This document shows positions 21,846-32,417 of a DNA stretch of 64,000 nucleotides, in pieces (position 1 is the stretch's first letter; each line of letters starts with the position of its first letter). Location: contig JAUCEF010000018.1 in assembly GCA_033558025.1 (NCBI GenBank), positions 3,906,001 to 3,970,000 on the forward strand. Reading direction: 5' to 3'. This DNA is from Phytophthora sp. 'mugwort' (Eukaryota; Oomycota; Peronosporomycetes; Peronosporales; Peronosporaceae). Position numbers and translations under genes: made by a program. The notes beneath the pieces are model-generated. The model searched no databases, had not been told where the DNA came from, and saw nothing but the letters and a program-made list of their open reading frames with translations.

Positions 21846-23186
21846 TCACTTGACATGAATAGATAGGGTGCATTTGTTAAGGTAGGTTTGCTTCAATGAA
21901 AGACGTAGTGGTTGTCGCTTGTGCATAATTCACACGATGGAAAGTACTGAGGATATGATCCCCAGCTCATATTTTTCATTTTAAATGGAGAAAGCGAACA
22001 CAATTTCACTGGTTTTCCTCTCTACAAGTGGAAATAAATTAATGGCCACATTGGGCCGAGAGAAGCCTTGGGGGGTGCGACTTCGTCCAACGAGACCTAA
22101 CAGACGGCGCGAGTTAAAAGTCACATTTTTCGGATTGATTATAGCTATCGGATCCATACGCGGAAGTGAATTTGCTCGATTATCCACCGTGTAGAGTTTG
22201 TACTGACAAACCCGCAGTGTTGGCGATAGACGAATACAGAAATGTATTCGACGCACGGAAATTGTCTCCATTGATCCGCTTTCCGATTCAAATGGTGCCA
22301 CCCTCGTGCGACACCAACTTCCACCTTCATGGTATGATATTCGGTCCACTGTATTCCACCAGGACGAACGGCGCCAACACCAGGAGCAGGACCAAAACTG
22401 CAATCCGGCTCAAGCTTTCGGAGACCTTACACGTAACTGGGTCCACGCGACATTAAGTGATCATGAGAAGTGCCTGTTGCGCTCAATATCGTTGATATCA
22501 GTAAGCTGATAAGCCCTCGTGGACACCACATGGGAGTTCGACGATGTATATTTTACCACCTTCAAATGTCAAAGCTCTCGACATAAGCGCTTGGTTCTCC
22601 GTTTTGACATATTTCTCCCAGTCTTCTAATGAGGTCGCAAATTTCGAATCCAGGGTCCACATCATCGCGCTCAGTAACGAACAAAGGACTTTTGATTTTT
22701 TTCCAGTCCAGCTTGTTGATAATGCCATTTATCCGCTTGATCGCCATATTCCGCGTAGATAATGCAGCTAACTGGAACCCCCGTCCCCAAAGAAAGCAAC
22801 GCGTCCCAAGAAGCATTCATCAGCATAATGCATATAAGCATAAGAGCATCAAAAGTACGAGCTGGTATAACACTATTAAGAAATGTTACAGTACAGTGTA
22901 CGAACCAGTCAATGTGAATACGAATACTATTTGTTGGCAGTAACCGGTTGGAAAGCAAATACTGTACTAATGTTGCACTATTCATATCGTATGAATCATA
23001 CAGTCTGGCTTCCCACAAACTTGTATCAACTCTTCACTATGACATGGACTACTATTAGCCACGTGTACAAATGTTTCCGTTGGCATCATTCACGTACAGT
23101 ACCATACATCGTCGCAACTTGAAGGGTTATAATACCGGTCTCACAATCATAAGTTCCTCGTAGGGCTCAGGTCACGTTACGCCAAG
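21846..23186. other. intergenic, no recognised gene
   Basis: Small frames occur on both strands. The longest (21,981-22,403 minus; 22,498-22,816 minus in two frames, with a run such as FATSLEDWEKYVKTENQALM) do not match a family I know and may be a relic. The last 200 bases should contain the promoter of the first P450, and ACCGGT hexamers lie at 22,943 and 23,134. Confidence 0.45.
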
Positions 23187-24776
23187 ATGCTGGCGCTCCC
23201 TCAGCTCACCGAGCACTCCAACGCTCATATCGCGGCAATCAGTGGCTTGATTCTGCTGCTCGCTGCCTCGTGGTACAAGAAGCAGAAGCAAAATACCGTG
23301 ACCAAAAAGTCCAAGATCCATAGTCCTGATTCGACGTTGCCGTTGCTCGGCAATACATGGGACCTTATCGTCCATGGCGTGAATGGAGACCTGCACGACT
23401 TCATGACCCAAGTGGGCAAGCAGTTTAACGCCAAGCCGGTCGTATTTCGAGCATTGGGTATTCCACTCAACGTGATCCTATACACACCCGAGGCATTCGA
23501 AGATGTGCTCAAGACCCAGTTCCACAACTTTGAGAAAGGCCCTTTCATGTGTGAGAACTTGCGAGATTTACTCGGTGACGGCATCTTCGCGGTTGATGGT
23601 GAATCGTGGGTGCATCAACGTAAGACGGCCAGTAACCTCTTCACGATGAGGGCTCTGAGAGATTCCATGACTGGCGCCATTCAACGCCATGCAGTCGTGC
23701 TTTACGGCATCCTTCAACGTGCTAGTGACGCCAACGAGACGTTGGATCTGTTTAAGCTCTTGAATCGGTTCACGATCGAAGCGTTCACAGAGATCGGCTT
23801 TGGAGTTCACATGGGATATCTAGACTCGGACGAAGAGCATCCATTCCAGAAAGCTTTCGATCGTGCTCAGCGAGGACTTAGGTACCGTTTCACGCGACCA
23901 GGTTGGTTCTGGAAGACCCAGCGTTGGTTGCGTTTGGGGGTGGAGGGGCAGCTTCGTCAGGATATCCAAGTGATTGACAAGACGGTATTCCAGATTGTGG
24001 ACAAGGCTCTGACACAGCGAGCTAACCTTGTTCCAGATGAAGCTAAGAAGGGAGGTGACATTGTCTCCCTCTTCCTTGACAGAGTCAGCGTCGAGTCCTC
24101 AAACGCTCAGGACCAGCAATTTGACCCGAAATATCTGCGTGATATCGTCGTTAACTTCCTCATCGCTGGGCGAGATACCACTGCTCAAGCACTTAGCTGG
24201 TTCTTTTTCAACATCTCGCAGAATCCTCGCATAGAGGCTGCGCTTCGCAAGGAGATCGCAGACAAAATGCCAAATTCTAGCAGTAGTGTCACCCCTACAA
24301 TGCAAGAGGTGAGCCAACTCGTGTACCTTGAGGCTGCGCTGAAGGAAACGCTGCGTCTCCACCCTTCTGTGCCTGTTGAGCCAAAGCAAACTCTGAAAGA
24401 CACGACGCTCTCTGACGGCACGTTCGTGCCAGCTGGCTCAGCCATTGGCCTTGCAGCGTACGCTATGGGTCGAATGCCGAAAGTGTGGGGACCTGACGCC
24501 GAAGAGTTCAAGCCCGAGCGGTGGATCGACGCCACAAGTGGGAAACTCCTCACCGTCTCCTCGTACAAGTTCGCGTCGTTCAATGCTGGTCCTCGTATGT
24601 GTCTTGGGATGAGCCTGGCCATGCTCGAGATGAAACTGGTCGCTGTTGGCCTACTGACTAAGTTCCACATCGAAGTCTTGAGCCCAGACGAAGTGACGTA
24701 CGACCTGTCGCTGACGCTACCAATCAAGGGCGCTCTGAATGTGAAGGTCTCGCAGTCTTGGCCAGCACCTGCCTAA
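23187..24776 (+). CDS. cytochrome P450 (CYP86-like), copy 1
   Basis: A 529-residue heme monooxygenase, probably hydroxylating fatty acids or related lipids at the ER membrane; the substrate is inferred from CYP86/CYP94-type similarity and is not shown. An N-terminal hydrophobic anchor (SGLILLLAASW) precedes a basic stretch and a proline-poor hinge (SPDSTLPLLGNT). The C-helix region is WVHQRKTASNLFTMRALRDS. The I-helix oxygen-activation motif AGRDTTAQALSWFF lies near residue 327, ExxR (ETLR) near 387, FKPERWID near 448, and the heme loop FNAGPRMCLG has its Cys ligand near 472. The length is normal and the frame intact without introns. It is convergent with copy 2, 137 bases downstream. Copies 1 to 4 share nearly all these motifs and are local duplicates. 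Confidence 0.92.
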   Translation: MLALPQLTEHSNAHIAAISGLILLLAASWYKKQKQNTVTKKSKIHSPDSTLPLLGNTWDLIVHGVNGDLHDFMTQVGKQFNAKPVVFRALGIPLNVILYTPEAFEDVLKTQFHNFEKGPFMCENLRDLLGDGIFAVDGESWVHQRKTASNLFTMRALRDSMTGAIQRHAVVLYGILQRASDANETLDLFKLLNRFTIEAFTEIGFGVHMGYLDSDEEHPFQKAFDRAQRGLRYRFTRPGWFWKTQRWLRLGVEGQLRQDIQVIDKTVFQIVDKALTQRANLVPDEAKKGGDIVSLFLDRVSVESSNAQDQQFDPKYLRDIVVNFLIAGRDTTAQALSWFFFNISQNPRIEAALRKEIADKMPNSSSSVTPTMQEVSQLVYLEAALKETLRLHPSVPVEPKQTLKDTTLSDGTFVPAGSAIGLAAYAMGRMPKVWGPDAEEFKPERWIDATSGKLLTVSSYKFASFNAGPRMCLGMSLAMLEMKLVAVGLLTKFHIEVLSPDEVTYDLSLTLPIKGALNVKVSQSWPAPA

Positions 24777-24913
24777 ATAAACTACTGGACAATTTCCAGT
24801 GGGCATCACCCTCAAAGTTGATTTGAATTCATGTTGAAGTAATTAGTAAGTGGTTTGCGACGTTGACTACCATGAGGTAGCTGCACTACCTTTCACAATT
24901 AAGTTTCGTTTAC
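24777..24913. terminator. shared 3' region of two convergent P450 genes
   Basis: Only 137 bases separate the stop codons of P450 copy 1 (plus) and copy 2 (minus). Both transcripts must end in or beyond this AT-rich spacer, so their 3' UTRs probably overlap. No unambiguous polyadenylation signal is assigned. Confidence 0.4.
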
Positions 24914-26488
24914 CTAAACTGCCGAGATTTTAGCATTAAGTTTTCCCTTCACGGGGAGTGTGAACGAGATTGCGTACGTCACGTTCTCGGTACTTTCCAG
25001 CTCGACGTGGTATTTGCTCAGCAAGGACGCCACGATCAGCTTCATCTCGAGCATTGCAAGGTTCTTACCGAGACACAGTCGTGGACCAGCGTTAAAGGCC
25101 ACAAACTTGTAGGCAGACACGGAGAGCAGTTTGCCCGTTAACGAGTCGATCCACCTCTCCGGCTTAAACTCGGCTGCATCGGGACCCCAGACGTGCGGCA
25201 TCCGTCCCAGTGCATACATCGGGAGAGCTGCCATCGATCCAGCCGCAATAAACGTGCCATCAGATAGCACAGTGTCGTGAACGGCTTCCTTACTAACGAT
25301 GGGGACGGATGGATACAGTCGCAGTGTCTCCCGTAGTGCAGCCTCCACATAAGTGAGTTCACTCACCTCGTCCATTGACGGACTGCATTGTCCGTTGCAC
25401 AGCTTGGGCAACTTGGACGAGATTTCCTCGCGGATCTTAGTCTCCACTTTGGGGTTCTTACTAAGACAGTAGAAGAACCAGCTTAACGCTTGAGCTGTAG
25501 TGTCTCGCCCAGCGATCAGGAAGTTCACGACGATATCTCGCAGATATGTGGGGTCAAAGCAACTCTCATCTACGTCGTTAGATTCGTTCAAACTGCCTAA
25601 AAACAGCGAGATGATGTCCTTGTCATCGTCTTGTGTTCTCTTCGCCCGGCGCTCGAGTGTCTTGGTTACAATGTCGAAGATGGTCGAGTTGATCACGTTC
25701 ATGTCCTGCTGCAGTTGTCCCTCCGCCCCAACGCCCAACAAGCGCTGAGCTTTCCAGAACCAACTCGGTCGAATGAAGCGCAGTGCCAACGACTGCTGAC
25801 TGTGATCAAAAGCCCTCTGGAACGGGTGTTCCTTGTCAGAATCCAGACAATTCATCGTCACCCCAAAGCCAATTTCCGTAAACGCCTCCATCGTGAAGCG
25901 ATTGAGCAGGCGAAACATATCGACTGTGTCCTTCGTCTCTGCTGTTCGACGGAAGATGCGCTCCAAGACGATCAAGTGGCGTTGGATCGTGCTTGTCATG
26001 GAATCTCGCAACGCTCGCATTGTGAACAAGTTGCTCGCTGTCTTACGCTGACGGTGCCATTTCTCCTTATCCACGGCGAAAATACCTTCTCCTAGTAATT
26101 CGCGCAGATATTCGGCCTTCTTGGGGCCTTTAGGGAAGTTGTCAAACTGGTTCTTCAGCACGTCTTCAAACGCCTCGACAGTGGACAGCAGCGTCATATG
26201 TGGAGTTCCCAGAGACTCCAACAGCACTGGTTCCCCCTTCGCGTCTTCGCACAAGCTGGCGATCCAATCATGACGGACGGAGAGATTGCCAATCACGTCG
26301 AACGTGTTGCCCACAAACGGTTTAGTGGTCGAGGGACGCGCCACCTTGCGAGTTCCGTGCAGAGACTTCTTGTCACCATTGGGAACTGCCAGCAAATGCC
26401 ATACAAACGGAAGCACGACGAGTCCACCCAGTGCAGCGACTGCAATGCTGGACGAGACGTTGTCAGTCATGCGCTCGATCGTCAGCAT
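24914..26488 (-). CDS. cytochrome P450 (CYP86-like), copy 2
   Basis: A 524-residue P450 with the same layout as copy 1. The N-terminal anchor VAALGGLVVLPFVWHLLAV follows a short Met/Ser-rich leader. The C-helix block is KWHRQRKTASNLFTMRALRD, the I-helix AGRDTTAQALSWFF lies near residue 330, ExxR is ETLR, FKPERWID is present, and the heme loop FNAGPRLCLG has its Cys near residue 471. No frameshift or intron. The Met at codon 7 is an alternative start; the first Met is kept because an initiator-like motif lies only about 30-40 bases upstream and both starts precede the anchor. It likely oxidises lipid substrates at the ER, as its paralogues do; the specificity is unknown. Confidence 0.92.
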   Translation of the reverse strand: MLTIERMTDNVSSSIAVAALGGLVVLPFVWHLLAVPNGDKKSLHGTRKVARPSTTKPFVGNTFDVIGNLSVRHDWIASLCEDAKGEPVLLESLGTPHMTLLSTVEAFEDVLKNQFDNFPKGPKKAEYLRELLGEGIFAVDKEKWHRQRKTASNLFTMRALRDSMTSTIQRHLIVLERIFRRTAETKDTVDMFRLLNRFTMEAFTEIGFGVTMNCLDSDKEHPFQRAFDHSQQSLALRFIRPSWFWKAQRLLGVGAEGQLQQDMNVINSTIFDIVTKTLERRAKRTQDDDKDIISLFLGSLNESNDVDESCFDPTYLRDIVVNFLIAGRDTTAQALSWFFYCLSKNPKVETKIREEISSKLPKLCNGQCSPSMDEVSELTYVEAALRETLRLYPSVPIVSKEAVHDTVLSDGTFIAAGSMAALPMYALGRMPHVWGPDAAEFKPERWIDSLTGKLLSVSAYKFVAFNAGPRLCLGKNLAMLEMKLIVASLLSKYHVELESTENVTYAISFTLPVKGKLNAKISAV

Positions 26489-26516
26489 CTCGAACGGTTG
26501 TTATGCGACCTCGGGG

Positions 26517-26530
26517 AATTTTTGGAATGG
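26517..26530 (-). promoter_or_regulatory. oomycete initiator-like motif of P450 copy 2
   Basis: On the minus strand this reads CCATTCCAAAAATT, close to the oomycete initiator/FPR pattern (YCAYTYYNCAWTTT). It is 29-42 bases before the start codon, the usual distance for these short 5' UTRs. Confidence 0.45.
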
Positions 26531-28322
26531 CTGAATACGGGACGAAGCTCCTGCGAGTCGTACGTCAATCCGTAAAATCAATAGAAAGACAGAAATCGAT
26601 GGAACCGAAGGCTTGTGGGCGATTTGAAAAATCGGGAGAATAACATCATCATGTTACCGGTTGTTGTGAGCCAACGGTACTATCCACTGTTGAGACGGCG
26701 TCTGGGTTCCGCTCACTACATAATACAATACGGCTGTGAAGGCCAGTGATCGCGTGAAAGTTCTACTATGGGTTAACGGCTTACGCCGCGTCCTCCGAGT
26801 TCAGCAGAAGTTCGTGCGGAGGACCCAGTATTTAAACATGCGAACTTGAAGGTGGGAACTTTTTGAGCTTACAACCCTTGGCGTCAGCCTCGGATGTATA
26901 AATCTACGATCGTGTCAGCGGGAATGAGGGTTCGATTGTTGAGCCTATCGTAGGTACTACCTACTAGGTAGTGTCTTGAACTGCGGACCGGATGGACGTA
27001 GCGTACATCACTATTGGTGATGTTGACAGCCTTTTGCTCAAGTAGTCGACGTTTTTGGTATCTGATGCACAAGAGGGAAGAGATAGCAGAAAAACTCGCT
27101 GAATGCTTTGGAAATTAGTGTTATGCTATGCAATAAGGAAGTTCCCGACGATGTCAAGCGGTTCAACGGCTTCATCGCCGGAAAAGCGACACAAATATCC
27201 TTCCCTCGTTCGTTGTTGTTCGCAACAATCCTTGTTGACTTTCGTAAATACGGGGGGCAGAGAGACCACTGAGGTCCTTGTTCAGGTGGCAGCACGCGTT
27301 CTCAACTCAAACTCAAGATGGAATTGATTGGTTAAAATAAATTGGTACATTGTATCCATTTGTGCTGGACCTAGAACCCTGTACTTTGGAACACGAGTCA
27401 CTGGTGTGCTGAGTTCAAAACGCGTCGCACCCAGGTGGCCGGAAAACTCATGGCTCTCGGGAACACGATCTGAAACATGATAATACTGAGCTCTTGATAT
27501 ATTCACGGGTATGATCTGCCGGATCCTGCATGCATCGACCGCGGGCACGTCCTTCATCGACGTCGTTATCATTACAGACCGGAGCTGCCGTCAAAGTAGA
27601 ATAATTCATAAGTGCTCAGCTTGGGCGAGGACGTCGGACTGCAATGGCGAAGCCTTGATGGGTGTCGGCCCCCTGAGCAACTCGACGGTTTTTTGAGCAA
27701 CGCGACTGAGATGCTCCGTTACTAGTAAGTTTAAAAAAAAAAAAACCATTCGTTATTCAACGTCACTTTTTTATTTAAAAATCCATGTTAACATCCATGT
27801 TGACAAAGTCCAAGCTTGTCGAAAATCCTTCGACTTCTTGAGATGGTGAGACTGGGCCAAGGCGGCCGCTACGAAACAGTGGAGGCTTCTTTTCCAGAGT
27901 GATAGTCAAGATATACGCACGCACCACTGCCGTGATCTTCTGTATGCTGAATGCCAGTCAAACTGCCGCTTCACCAACAGTGGACTGAGACTCTCAAGTT
28001 ATTTTGGCATCGGTCCATATGGTACAGAGAGGTCCCGCATAAGTCCGATTACTTAAATATGACCATAGTTAACTCAAGATCGTTGGGCTTGCAACCGAAA
28101 GAACGCACAATACGTGTCAACGATGATAGAGACAACCACTCGTCCACTGTCGACTCGACAGTGTCGAGAAACGCGGAATGTCTGGATTGAGACGTACTTC
28201 TTCTTGTCCGACAAACTAACAACAGTAATGCTTATTTTAACGCATATAACTATCCTTTCATTGAGCGTAAGACCTTAATTGCTCTTACCAGTGAACGAAC
28301 GAGGTCCACTTCAGCTGGTCTT
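26531..28322. other. intergenic, no recognised gene
   Basis: It holds the upstream region of P450 copy 2 (ACCGGT at 26,656) and the 3' flank of the ABCC gene. Frames at 27,038-27,327 and 27,282-27,572 lack recognisable motifs. A 13-A run occurs near 27,733. Repeat-derived sequence is possible but not identifiable by eye. Confidence 0.45.
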
Positions 28323-31300
28323 CTAGTTTTCATTGCTCTGGCGCCAGGCGTCCACGAGCGACTTGAAAATACCGTCCGGCTTGCGCTGCAGTTCCGCCGG
28401 CGACCCGAACTCGGCCACTGATCCCTTCTCCATCACCAGAATACGATCCGAGTCCAGGATCGTGTTGATGCGGTGAGCGATTGTCAGCGTGGTGCAGTCG
28501 CGGAACTCCTCGCGTATGCTCTGCTGGATCTGACGATCCGTCTCGGGGTCGATCGACGCCGTGGCCTCGTCCATCAGGATCACCTTCGACCGCTTCAACA
28601 GCGCACGAGCAATGGATAGCAGCTGGCGCTCCCCCACACTAAAGTTCGAGCCCTTCTCGTCTACGACGTCGTCCAGCGAGGTGACGGCCTTCTGCAGCGA
28701 CGCACGCTTCACGGACGCCCAGATCTGGTCGTCCGAAAACTGGTCAAACGGGTCCAAGTTCGAGCGCACAGTGCCCGAGAACAGCACGGGGTCCTGAGGG
28801 ATGATTGCAATATTAGAACGCAAGTCGTGCAGGCCGATCTTGCTGATATCTACACCATCGATCGTAATGGAGCCCGCATCCAGCTCAACCAGACGCATGA
28901 GGCCCACGATCAAGCTGCTCTTGCCAGCGCCAGTACGACCGACAATGCCGATCTTCTCTCTTGCATTCACACTGAAGGTCAATCCACGTAGGACACGCGG
29001 GAGGCCAGGGCGGTAACGCAGGTCGACGCGGTTGAAGCTGATGGCGCCAGCGGTCGGCCAGTCTAGTGGTGGCTTCTCAGCAGCAGAGCTTGTTAGCGCA
29101 GCTTCCGTCGGCATCTCTGTATACGTCTGGATGCGCTCCACGGACACCATTTGCGTCTGCAATTGACTGATCATACGCACTGTCCAATTGAGAGACTGGG
29201 TAACTGTAAACGCGAAAGTGAGCGACACACCAACCAACCCTGCAAATGCAGCACCTTCAGCTGCATCCGTGCCATGAGCCAAAACTGCAGAAAGAGCAGC
29301 AGCGGCCGCAATACATGTGCCAACAAACTCGAGACGCAGTGCCAGCCAGCAATTGATCGTAAAGTTTAGGAAGTACGCGCGCTGATTCTTGTCCAGTAGG
29401 TAGTTGTTATGGCCGATAAAGCTGTCTTCAACGCCGAAAGCACGGATCGTCGAGAGGCCATCCAGAGTCTCCGAAAGCAATGCGAAGATTGGAGAGCGGC
29501 TGATGGAGTCCAGACGCTGCAGTTCACGCGACGTCTTAATGAAGTATCGCTGCGAGGTGTAGTATCCGACAAGAACCGGCAGCAGGATGACCATGAAAAT
29601 AGGCGTGATGTACGAAATCGTGATCAGAGTAATGATCACAGCAACAACAGTGTTGAGAAGGCCAACAACTGTCCCGGGAATCGACTCATCCAGTGTATAA
29701 ATGTCTTTTGACATGCGGTTCACAATACGACCGAGCGGTGTCGTGTCGAAGAAGGAAGTGGGCGCACGCAGAATCTGGTTGAGTAGCTTGTTGAATAGCA
29801 AACGGCTTGCGTGCAGAGAGCCCACGTACAGGAGAACAACACGAATGAATAGCAGGACTGCATACGCCAGGTTGATCAGCATGTATACATACACGTAGTA
29901 CATTTGAGAGTCGGGATACTTCGCAGCTTGCTCCGACCAATACGAAATCCATACTGTCGACAGTAAAGTCAATCCTTGTGCAGCCGAGAAACCCAACACG
30001 ACCATGAAAGCAGCGCACATGCCGCCGAACGCATTAATCCATACGCGGTAAACCGACCACGACACGTCGCCCACAGAGCGGTCTTCGTCGACCATCAACT
30101 GGCCCTCCTGTTCACCAGCACCTTGGCTGTCATCGCTTCTCGTTGACAAACGCGAACGGCGGTGCATGCGGCTTTCACTCGATTTCCGACGTCCAGTGAT
30201 CGCCAAATCCTCGTCATCACTCGAGTCAACCGATTCGTCCTCGTGGGACTCGGTCAACGTCGTCTCGTGATCGTCCTCCTCTTTCTCACTCTCTACGTAG
30301 TTCGACACCATCTGAGCCAGCAGAGTTTTCTTCGCCATCAGCTTCTTGTACGGCCCATGCTCCGCGATTCTTCCGTCGGCAACCACCGCGATCTGATCGC
30401 ACTGGTTCACGAAGCTCAGTGAGTGAGTCACTAGCACCACCAGCTTGTCCTTCAGTGTCTTCTTGATGCACTCATTAAAAATGTCAGCACCAACGTGGCT
30501 GTCCACGGCCGACAGAATGTCGTCCAGCAAGTAAATGTCAGCATCCTGATAAACAGCGCGAGCAATGGCTACACGCGTACGCTGGCCACCGCTCAGGTTG
30601 ATGCCCTTCTCGCCGATCTCAGTGCGGTCTCCGGCAGTCAAGATACGGAGGTCCTTCTTCAGGGAACTTACGCGCAAAGCCTCATCGTACTTTTCAGCGT
30701 TGAACGGCAGTCCGAACGTGATATTGTCGCGCACCGTCGCGTTCTGGATGAACGGCTGCTGCGAGACGTACGCCACCTTGCCGCGAATCGCTACTGAGCC
30801 GGCACTGCAACGGGCGTCGCCCAGGATGCCAGCCAACAAAGTCGACTTGCCGCTGCCCACGTGACCCACAATCGCGTGAAGTTCGCCCTTCTTGGCCGAG
30901 AAGTCGATGTGACGCAGCGTCGGGCCCTCAGCGACGGGGGTTACCAGAGCCTCCTCTTCCACCTTCTTGTCGCCGTTCTTCTTGTCATCTTCAGCAGGCG
31001 GAGCTGCGTCCCATTTAAAGTCGGCTCCCTTCACTGAGATGCCAACTTCTGTCAAGTCGCCTTCGCCTACCTTGGTGCGTTCCTCTGCCAAGAAATAACT
31101 GCGCAGACGGTCGAAACTCACACTCGCCTCTACCACGTTGTTCAACACCTGAGGCAGCATGAACAGCGGGAAGCGCAGGATGTTAAACAGCGCTAGACTC
31201 GTCAGCGCCGTGCCTACGTCCAGTGTGTGGCCCAGCAGCACGTACGCGCTGAACGACACCACCGTCACCAGCGACGGTACGAAGCTGAAGATCGTGTTCG

Positions 31301-32330
31301 ACCCACTGCGCGCGAACACGTACGTGCGGAGGCGTGCCAGCTCTTCGTCACGAAACCTCATCACACGCTGACCAAACGAGTTCTCCCACGCCTTGAGCTT
31401 CACAACCTTAATGCCTGACAGCACCTCGACGCAGATCTTAATGCGCTCGTCCTTAACCTGCATCAGTCGCTGCTGCAGCTTACGCATGGCTTTCGAGATA
31501 ACGGTCATTAACGGGATAATCAGTAGGATCACCGCCACACCGGCGAACGTCGCCACACCGATCTGCTGCCACAGTAGGACACACGACACGATGATCTGGA
31601 ACGCCGCGTACCACACAGCGTGGAGGTACGGCGTCATGTCCTGCAGGCGTTGCGCGTCGATCGACATGAGGTTCGTGATCTCTCCAGACGTGCGCTGTTG
31701 GCGGGCCGCCGCCGACAACACCATGGACTTTTCGAATACGGCCGTAACGATGGCACTGCGGAACTGCAACCCCGTCTCGTAGCAGTAGAAGAAGTACTGG
31801 CGCAGAGCGAAGGACTGCACCACGCCCGACGCAAAGATCACAGCGGCGTACGTGAGCCCCTCAGACAGCGGCGCCGTCGGGTCGCTCAAGTACGCGATGA
31901 TGTCCTTAATGATCATGGGTCCGACGAATTGCAGAGAGTCGTGGATGAGCTTAAGGAAGCCCGCAACAACGAACTTGAAGCCAAAGGCCTTGCCCAGCGC
32001 CCACACAAGACTAGGTTTGCCGGAGCGCGTCTGCTGTGCCCAGGCGTCGGCGAACTTCCTGGAGACGTTGGCGGCGCGGTTGTACGGGTCCAGCTGGAAC
32101 AGGTCGTCGTTCTCAAGCGGGCGCTCGTTGCCCAGCTTCATGAGGGGCGTGACCCACGAGAAGAAGACGTTGCCGAGACAGCCAGACTGCTGCGACGGGT
32201 AGCGGTCGCCCAGGCCGGGCGCGTCCGCGGGTAACCATGTGGCCGTCTGCTTGTCGCCGTCGTGCAGGACCGTCACACCCTGAAGCAGCGGCTTGCGCTC
32301 TTCTCGTTTCTGGTGCTTGGAAGGCGCCAT
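28323..32330 (-). CDS. ABC transporter, ABCC (MRP) subfamily
   Basis: A full-length 1,335-residue exporter with the order TMD1-NBD1-TMD2-NBD2. ABCC proteins use ATP to export amphipathic anions, glutathione conjugates or lipids from the cytosol across the plasma or vacuolar membrane; the substrate here is unknown. The N-terminus is cytosolic and short (VFFSWVTPLMKLGNERPLE), so there is no TMD0, as in MRP4/5-type members. NBD1 has Walker A GHVGSGKST (about residue 487), signature LSGGQRTRVAIARA (about 578) and Walker B IYLLDDILSAVD (about 605). The linker is acidic and Ser-rich. NBD2 has Walker A GRTGAGKSS (about 1129), the divergent signature FSVGERQLLSIARA (about 1233) and Walker B ILMDEATASID. 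NBD1 Walker B ends LLDD rather than DE, the usual degenerate site of ABCC. The frame is intact. It lies between P450 genes and was originally divergent with P450 copy 3. Confidence 0.93.
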   Translation of the reverse strand: MAPSKHQKREERKPLLQGVTVLHDGDKQTATWLPADAPGLGDRYPSQQSGCLGNVFFSWVTPLMKLGNERPLENDDLFQLDPYNRAANVSRKFADAWAQQTRSGKPSLVWALGKAFGFKFVVAGFLKLIHDSLQFVGPMIIKDIIAYLSDPTAPLSEGLTYAAVIFASGVVQSFALRQYFFYCYETGLQFRSAIVTAVFEKSMVLSAAARQQRTSGEITNLMSIDAQRLQDMTPYLHAVWYAAFQIIVSCVLLWQQIGVATFAGVAVILLIIPLMTVISKAMRKLQQRLMQVKDERIKICVEVLSGIKVVKLKAWENSFGQRVMRFRDEELARLRTYVFARSGSNTIFSFVPSLVTVVSFSAYVLLGHTLDVGTALTSLALFNILRFPLFMLPQVLNNVVEASVSFDRLRSYFLAEERTKVGEGDLTEVGISVKGADFKWDAAPPAEDDKKNGDKKVEEEALVTPVAEGPTLRHIDFSAKKGELHAIVGHVGSGKSTLLAGILGDARCSAGSVAIRGKVAYVSQQPFIQNATVRDNITFGLPFNAEKYDEALRVSSLKKDLRILTAGDRTEIGEKGINLSGGQRTRVAIARAVYQDADIYLLDDILSAVDSHVGADIFNECIKKTLKDKLVVLVTHSLSFVNQCDQIAVVADGRIAEHGPYKKLMAKKTLLAQMVSNYVESEKEEDDHETTLTESHEDESVDSSDDEDLAITGRRKSSESRMHRRSRLSTRSDDSQGAGEQEGQLMVDEDRSVGDVSWSVYRVWINAFGGMCAAFMVVLGFSAAQGLTLLSTVWISYWSEQAAKYPDSQMYYVYVYMLINLAYAVLLFIRVVLLYVGSLHASRLLFNKLLNQILRAPTSFFDTTPLGRIVNRMSKDIYTLDESIPGTVVGLLNTVVAVIITLITISYITPIFMVILLPVLVGYYTSQRYFIKTSRELQRLDSISRSPIFALLSETLDGLSTIRAFGVEDSFIGHNNYLLDKNQRAYFLNFTINCWLALRLEFVGTCIAAAAALSAVLAHGTDAAEGAAFAGLVGVSLTFAFTVTQSLNWTVRMISQLQTQMVSVERIQTYTEMPTEAALTSSAAEKPPLDWPTAGAISFNRVDLRYRPGLPRVLRGLTFSVNAREKIGIVGRTGAGKSSLIVGLMRLVELDAGSITIDGVDISKIGLHDLRSNIAIIPQDPVLFSGTVRSNLDPFDQFSDDQIWASVKRASLQKAVTSLDDVVDEKGSNFSVGERQLLSIARALLKRSKVILMDEATASIDPETDRQIQQSIREEFRDCTTLTIAHRINTILDSDRILVMEKGSVAEFGSPAELQRKPDGIFKSLVDAWRQSNEN

Positions 32331-32403
32331 CCGACCGTTAGTGGGGAGATCTTTGCGCTGTCTGGTTCCTCGCTTGAGTTGAAGCTCTTGTCCCTCTTGG
32401 CGC

Positions 32404-32417
32404 TAATTGGAGACTGA
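32404..32417 (-). promoter_or_regulatory. oomycete initiator-like motif of the ABCC gene
   Basis: On the minus strand this reads TCAGTCTCCAATTA, close to the YCAYTYYNCAWTTT pattern, about 75-90 bases before the ATG at 32,330. Confidence 0.45.

Noticed and set aside
24185..24727. Minus-strand 180-codon frame opposite P450 copy 1 (similar ones opposite copies 3 and 4)
   Set aside because: The same antisense frame recurs opposite each paralogue because the coding strand is conserved; there is no independent evidence for a gene.
31620..32234. Plus-strand 204-codon frame opposite the ABCC N-terminus
   Set aside because: It lies entirely antisense to conserved transporter sequence and has the R/V/Q-rich composition of an antisense shadow.
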